This document shows positions 5,438 through 7,066 of a stretch of DNA of 7,066 bases, piece by piece. The translations under genes were made by a program, and so were the position numbers. Origin of the DNA: Acidobacteriota bacterium (GTDB taxonomy: Bacteria > Acidobacteriota > Terriglobia > Acidiferrales > UBA7541); NCBI GenBank assembly GCA_003161495.1, contig PMOP01000538.1, positions 1 through 7,066 of the forward strand, written 5' to 3'. The notes under the pieces were generated by a model. The model saw nothing but the letters and a program-made list of their open reading frames with translations, did not search any database and had not been told where the DNA came from. Positions within the stretch are counted from its first letter, which is position 1; each line of letters starts with the position of its first letter.

Positions 5438-5440
5438 TTA
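5372..5440 (+). ncRNA. Candidate short RNA with its own promoter and terminator
   Basis: On the plus strand TTGCGC (5337-5342), a 17-base spacer and TATACT (5360-5365) form a reasonable sigma-70-type promoter with a predicted start near 5372. About 25 bases on, TCGGGCC (5397-5403) pairs with GGCCCGA (5423-5429) and is followed by TTTTTCTTTT, a good intrinsic terminator. The predicted transcript is about 65-70 bases, holds no credible coding frame and ends against the stop codon of the minus-strand HTH gene. It would be antisense to the HTH mRNA 3' end. The terminator could instead belong to the small open frame at 5178-5330. This is inferred from sequence alone. Confidence 0.3.
5397..5439 (+). 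terminator. Intrinsic terminator, plus strand
   Basis: A 7-bp GC-rich stem (TCGGGCC 5397-5403 with GGCCCGA 5423-5429) with a 19-base loop containing a small TGC/GCA inner pair, followed directly by TTTTTCTTTT. The T-run is only on the plus strand, so it does not serve the minus-strand HTH gene that ends at 5438. Confidence 0.55.
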
Positions 5441-5653
5441 GATTGCCGACTGTTCCTCCGCCTGTGGATTGATTTTCCCCACCGTATTCCGGCGTCTGGG
5501 CCGACAATCTTGGATTCCCCAACGCTTTTTCCCGCCAACATCGCGCAGGGTTGCAGGGTACTTCCCGAGTCGGCACTGCCTGTAAACCCAATCCAGCGTT
5601 AAGCCTTCACGTTTAGCGAACTCTATAGGCGTAAGTTCCCGTTTCTTCTCCAT
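5438..5653 (-). CDS. Helix-turn-helix (excisionase/AlpA-like) DNA-binding protein
   Basis: This 71-residue protein is almost entirely one winged-HTH unit of the excisionase/MerR superfamily. LTPIEFAKREGLTLDWVYRQCRLG (residues 7-30) gives the two helices, with the recognition helix at LDWVYRQCR. KYPATLRDVGGKKRWGI (31-47) gives the wing with its characteristic GG-K-RW. A short basic tail (CRPRRRN) follows. The ATG at 5653 has GGGGAGG (5658-5664) 4 bases upstream. It lies upstream of the replication operon on the same strand and divergent from the plus-strand cargo pair, a classic position for a regulator such as AlpA in satellites. Its target could be the 5654-5757 intergenic region, the integrase region or att. 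It is a different protein from the HTH at 1331-1702, which has a long N-terminus and a split wing. Confidence 0.8.
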   Translation of the reverse strand: MEKKRELTPIEFAKREGLTLDWVYRQCRLGKYPATLRDVGGKKRWGIQDCRPRRRNTVGKINPQAEEQSAI

Positions 5654-5757
5654 GCATCCTCCCCGGTCGCGCTTGACGGAACCTAATAAGCAGCAGCATC
5701 ATTGCTTGGGAAAATATCACGTCGTTATTGGTTGTTTCCGTCACCCATGATGACCCC
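5654..5757. promoter_or_regulatory. Divergent promoter region with a spaced 8-bp inverted repeat
   Basis: This 104-bp region separates the minus-strand HTH gene from the plus-strand cargo. A perfect inverted repeat, TGACGGAA (5674-5681) and TTCCGTCA (5736-5743), brackets 54 bases. The left copy overlaps a -35-like TTGACG (5673-5678). No strong -10 is clear on either strand; AT-rich candidates are AAAATAT (5711-5717) and minus-strand TATTAG (5688-5683). The paired sites could bind a regulator such as the neighbouring HTH protein. An 8-bp inverted repeat with free spacing could also arise by chance. Confidence 0.35.
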
Positions 5758-6573
5758 ATGACGATTTCTCCTGGAGGTCTGCGGTTGGACCTGGTACTGA
5801 AAGTGGCCTACCGGAAGCTGGCAGAACGAATTATTTCGTGTGGTGTAGCAGGTGAAAGGATTCAACTCTGCTACACGCAGGCAACGACTGCCGTATTCGC
5901 CCAGCAGCATTACGAGCAGTTGGCGCGCATCAAACCTGATGAGATTCACGACTTCACCGCAATTGCATTAACGCGCATGCACCTACTGCCCACCTCAACT
6001 GAGGATCTGCCGGAGTTGGTTGTGCAGGCCTTCGTCCGTTGTAAGACGCCCATACAGTCGGTGGCCTTTATGAAGAAGTTCGGTCCCCTGCAAGATGCAC
6101 AGCCCCAATTCGAGGAATTGCTGGAGAGAACCGAGAGCGGGGCAATTCGTGCCAATTTATCCGTTACGGCATTTCTCAACGAAGCGGCGCTGTTGCGCAC
6201 TGCAATTGTGGGCTGGCGGGAGTTTCACGAGCACGCCGCAGTCGGACATGGGTTCGCCGACGTAATATCGGGGCGTTTGGATAAGAAGGCCGCGCCGCTC
6301 CTGAAACCGAATGGCGGTTCATTCACTCCCGTTCTGTTCTGTGACGATCTTCTGACGGGTCTGTATGCTTGGTTATTCGTCAAATTTACCGTTGGGAAGC
6401 CCTACATGAAATGCGCCCGCGTCGGATGCGAAAATATTTTCGAACTTAAAGGCAACAAGGAGTGCTGCTCAATCCAATGCCAGCAGGCCAACGCGTCCAA
6501 GCGATACCGCACAACTGGAAATTACCGGGAAGCCCATAGTCGGCGACGGAAGAAAAAACGAGACGCTAAATGA
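5758..6573 (+). CDS. Protein with C-terminal CGNR-like four-cysteine zinc module
   Basis: This 271-residue protein has an N-terminal alpha-helical domain of about 210 residues and a C-terminal zinc-binding module. The cysteines are C219-x4-C224-x12-C237-x3-C241, in CARVGCENIF...ECCSIQCQQA, followed by SKRYR and a strongly basic RRRKKKR tail. The order C-x4-C, aromatic residue, CSxxC and basic helix resembles CGNR zinc fingers, which often follow a helical ABATE domain in putative regulators. The exact CGNR residues are not conserved here (CQQA), so the match is by form. I chose the ATG at 5758. An in-frame TTG at 5728 would add ten residues, and a TTG at 5785 has GGAGG 8 bases upstream, so the start is uncertain. 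Its stop overlaps the next start as ATGA. A nucleic-acid-binding or regulatory role is likely; the function is unknown. Confidence 0.7.
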   Translation: MTISPGGLRLDLVLKVAYRKLAERIISCGVAGERIQLCYTQATTAVFAQQHYEQLARIKPDEIHDFTAIALTRMHLLPTSTEDLPELVVQAFVRCKTPIQSVAFMKKFGPLQDAQPQFEELLERTESGAIRANLSVTAFLNEAALLRTAIVGWREFHEHAAVGHGFADVISGRLDKKAAPLLKPNGGSFTPVLFCDDLLTGLYAWLFVKFTVGKPYMKCARVGCENIFELKGNKECCSIQCQQANASKRYRTTGNYREAHSRRRKKKRDAK

Positions 6574-7066
6574 CCGAATCCACGATCCTATCGAAACTGC
6601 GGCACGAGCTAAACCAGGAGATCACCACTGAAAGGCAGGTCGTGTATATCCTTGTGGAAATTCGAAAGGCAATCGAACTTTCCGGTAAGCGAGAAAGGTA
6701 TTTCGCATTGGATTTTTATTGCTCCTGGGCGCTTCACACTCAGATGTCCAGGGCAGGCGCAAAGAAAATCTTGGAACGATTCGATCAGGCGTACCCTATC
6801 ATCGTTCGGAGACAGAGATTGCCAGATGATCTCAAACGCGAAATAGACCAGACGATAAAACTGAGATTGTTCCGCGACGAACTGCGGGACTTTCTCGCAT
6901 CGATGGAACTCCCCGACCCGTTGACTGTCGGCGAAGACAAGTGGCCGAGGTTTCTATATTTGTATGGTCAAGTCATCGACCACTGCGCTTTAGTATTGGA
7001 GGGCAAACATGCGAACCTGGCAAGTATCGACCGCGTTTCGGTTCACCTAGCCTGGATTATTCACGA
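6570..7066 (+). CDS. Hypothetical helical protein, partial (runs off the window)
   Basis: An open frame starts at ATG 6570, overlaps the stop of the previous gene (ATGA) and stays open for 165 codons to the window end, so the C-terminus is missing. The protein begins MTESTILSKLRHEL and is predominantly helical by eye. Notable segments are ITTERQVVYILVEIRKAIEL (about 19-38), the aromatic FYCSWALHTQMSRAGAKKIL (about 49-68) and DKWPRFLYLYGQVIDHC (about 124-140). I do not recognise a named domain. There is no signal peptide or clear membrane span. The length without stops, the start overlap and the coherent amphipathic pattern support a real gene. It is translationally coupled to the zinc-module protein, so the two probably act together. 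The function is unknown. Confidence 0.75.
   Translation, partial: MTESTILSKLRHELNQEITTERQVVYILVEIRKAIELSGKRERYFALDFYCSWALHTQMSRAGAKKILERFDQAYPIIVRRQRLPDDLKREIDQTIKLRLFRDELRDFLASMELPDPLTVGEDKWPRFLYLYGQVIDHCALVLEGKHANLASIDRVSVHLAWIIH

Overview
The window looks like the integration, regulation and replication end of a small integrated mobile element, either a phage-satellite-like island or a replicating integrative element. It appears to sit in a chromosome of moderate GC content (by eye about 50-55%). The style of the integrase (LLGDT...EKHYAPF active-site block) and of the replication initiator (RAEYANWIPLALANGVFE block) resembles proteins I associate with Acidobacteriota or Verrucomicrobiota. 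This is an impression from memory, not a search result. No tRNA, rRNA, CRISPR array, insertion sequence, capsid, packaging or conjugation gene is visible.

Layout, left to right. A tyrosine-recombinase integrase (47-1264, minus strand) lies close to the left edge, as expected for an integrase beside an attachment site. Upstream of it on the same strand is an AlpA/excisionase-like helix-turn-helix protein (1331-1702) with an unusual 15-bp tandem repeat in its wing. A 164-bp divergent regulatory region with a 7-bp inverted repeat separates it from a tiny plus-strand zinc-ribbon gene (1867-2001). A nested inverted-repeat structure (2003-2076) lies between this gene and the convergent replication operon.

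The replication operon is on the minus strand and reads from about 5115 down to 2141. Its order is: a small basic hypothetical protein, a replication initiator/replisome-organiser-like protein (3963-4832), a 55-residue stand-alone copy of the initiator's C-terminal module (3799-3966), and a CHC2 zinc-finger/TOPRIM primase fused to a RecA-like AAA_25 helicase (2141-3784). The genes overlap or are 14 bp apart, with coupled starts. The initiator gene carries 11-bp tandem repeats in the stretch encoding its flexible linker, a possible origin. A second excisionase-like HTH gene (5438-5653) lies upstream, and a possible short plus-strand RNA (about 5372-5440) lies between it and the operon.

The right part is on the plus strand. 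It holds a two-gene unit with an ATGA overlap: a 271-residue protein with a C-terminal four-cysteine zinc module resembling CGNR zinc fingers, and an unrecognised alpha-helical protein that runs off the window end. This pair is best read as accessory cargo of unknown function, divergent from the second HTH regulator.

Taken together (inference), the two HTH proteins probably control excision and expression. The integrase performs recombination. The initiator, its duplicated C-terminal module and the primase-helicase form a self-contained replication module. The plus-strand pair is the likely cargo.
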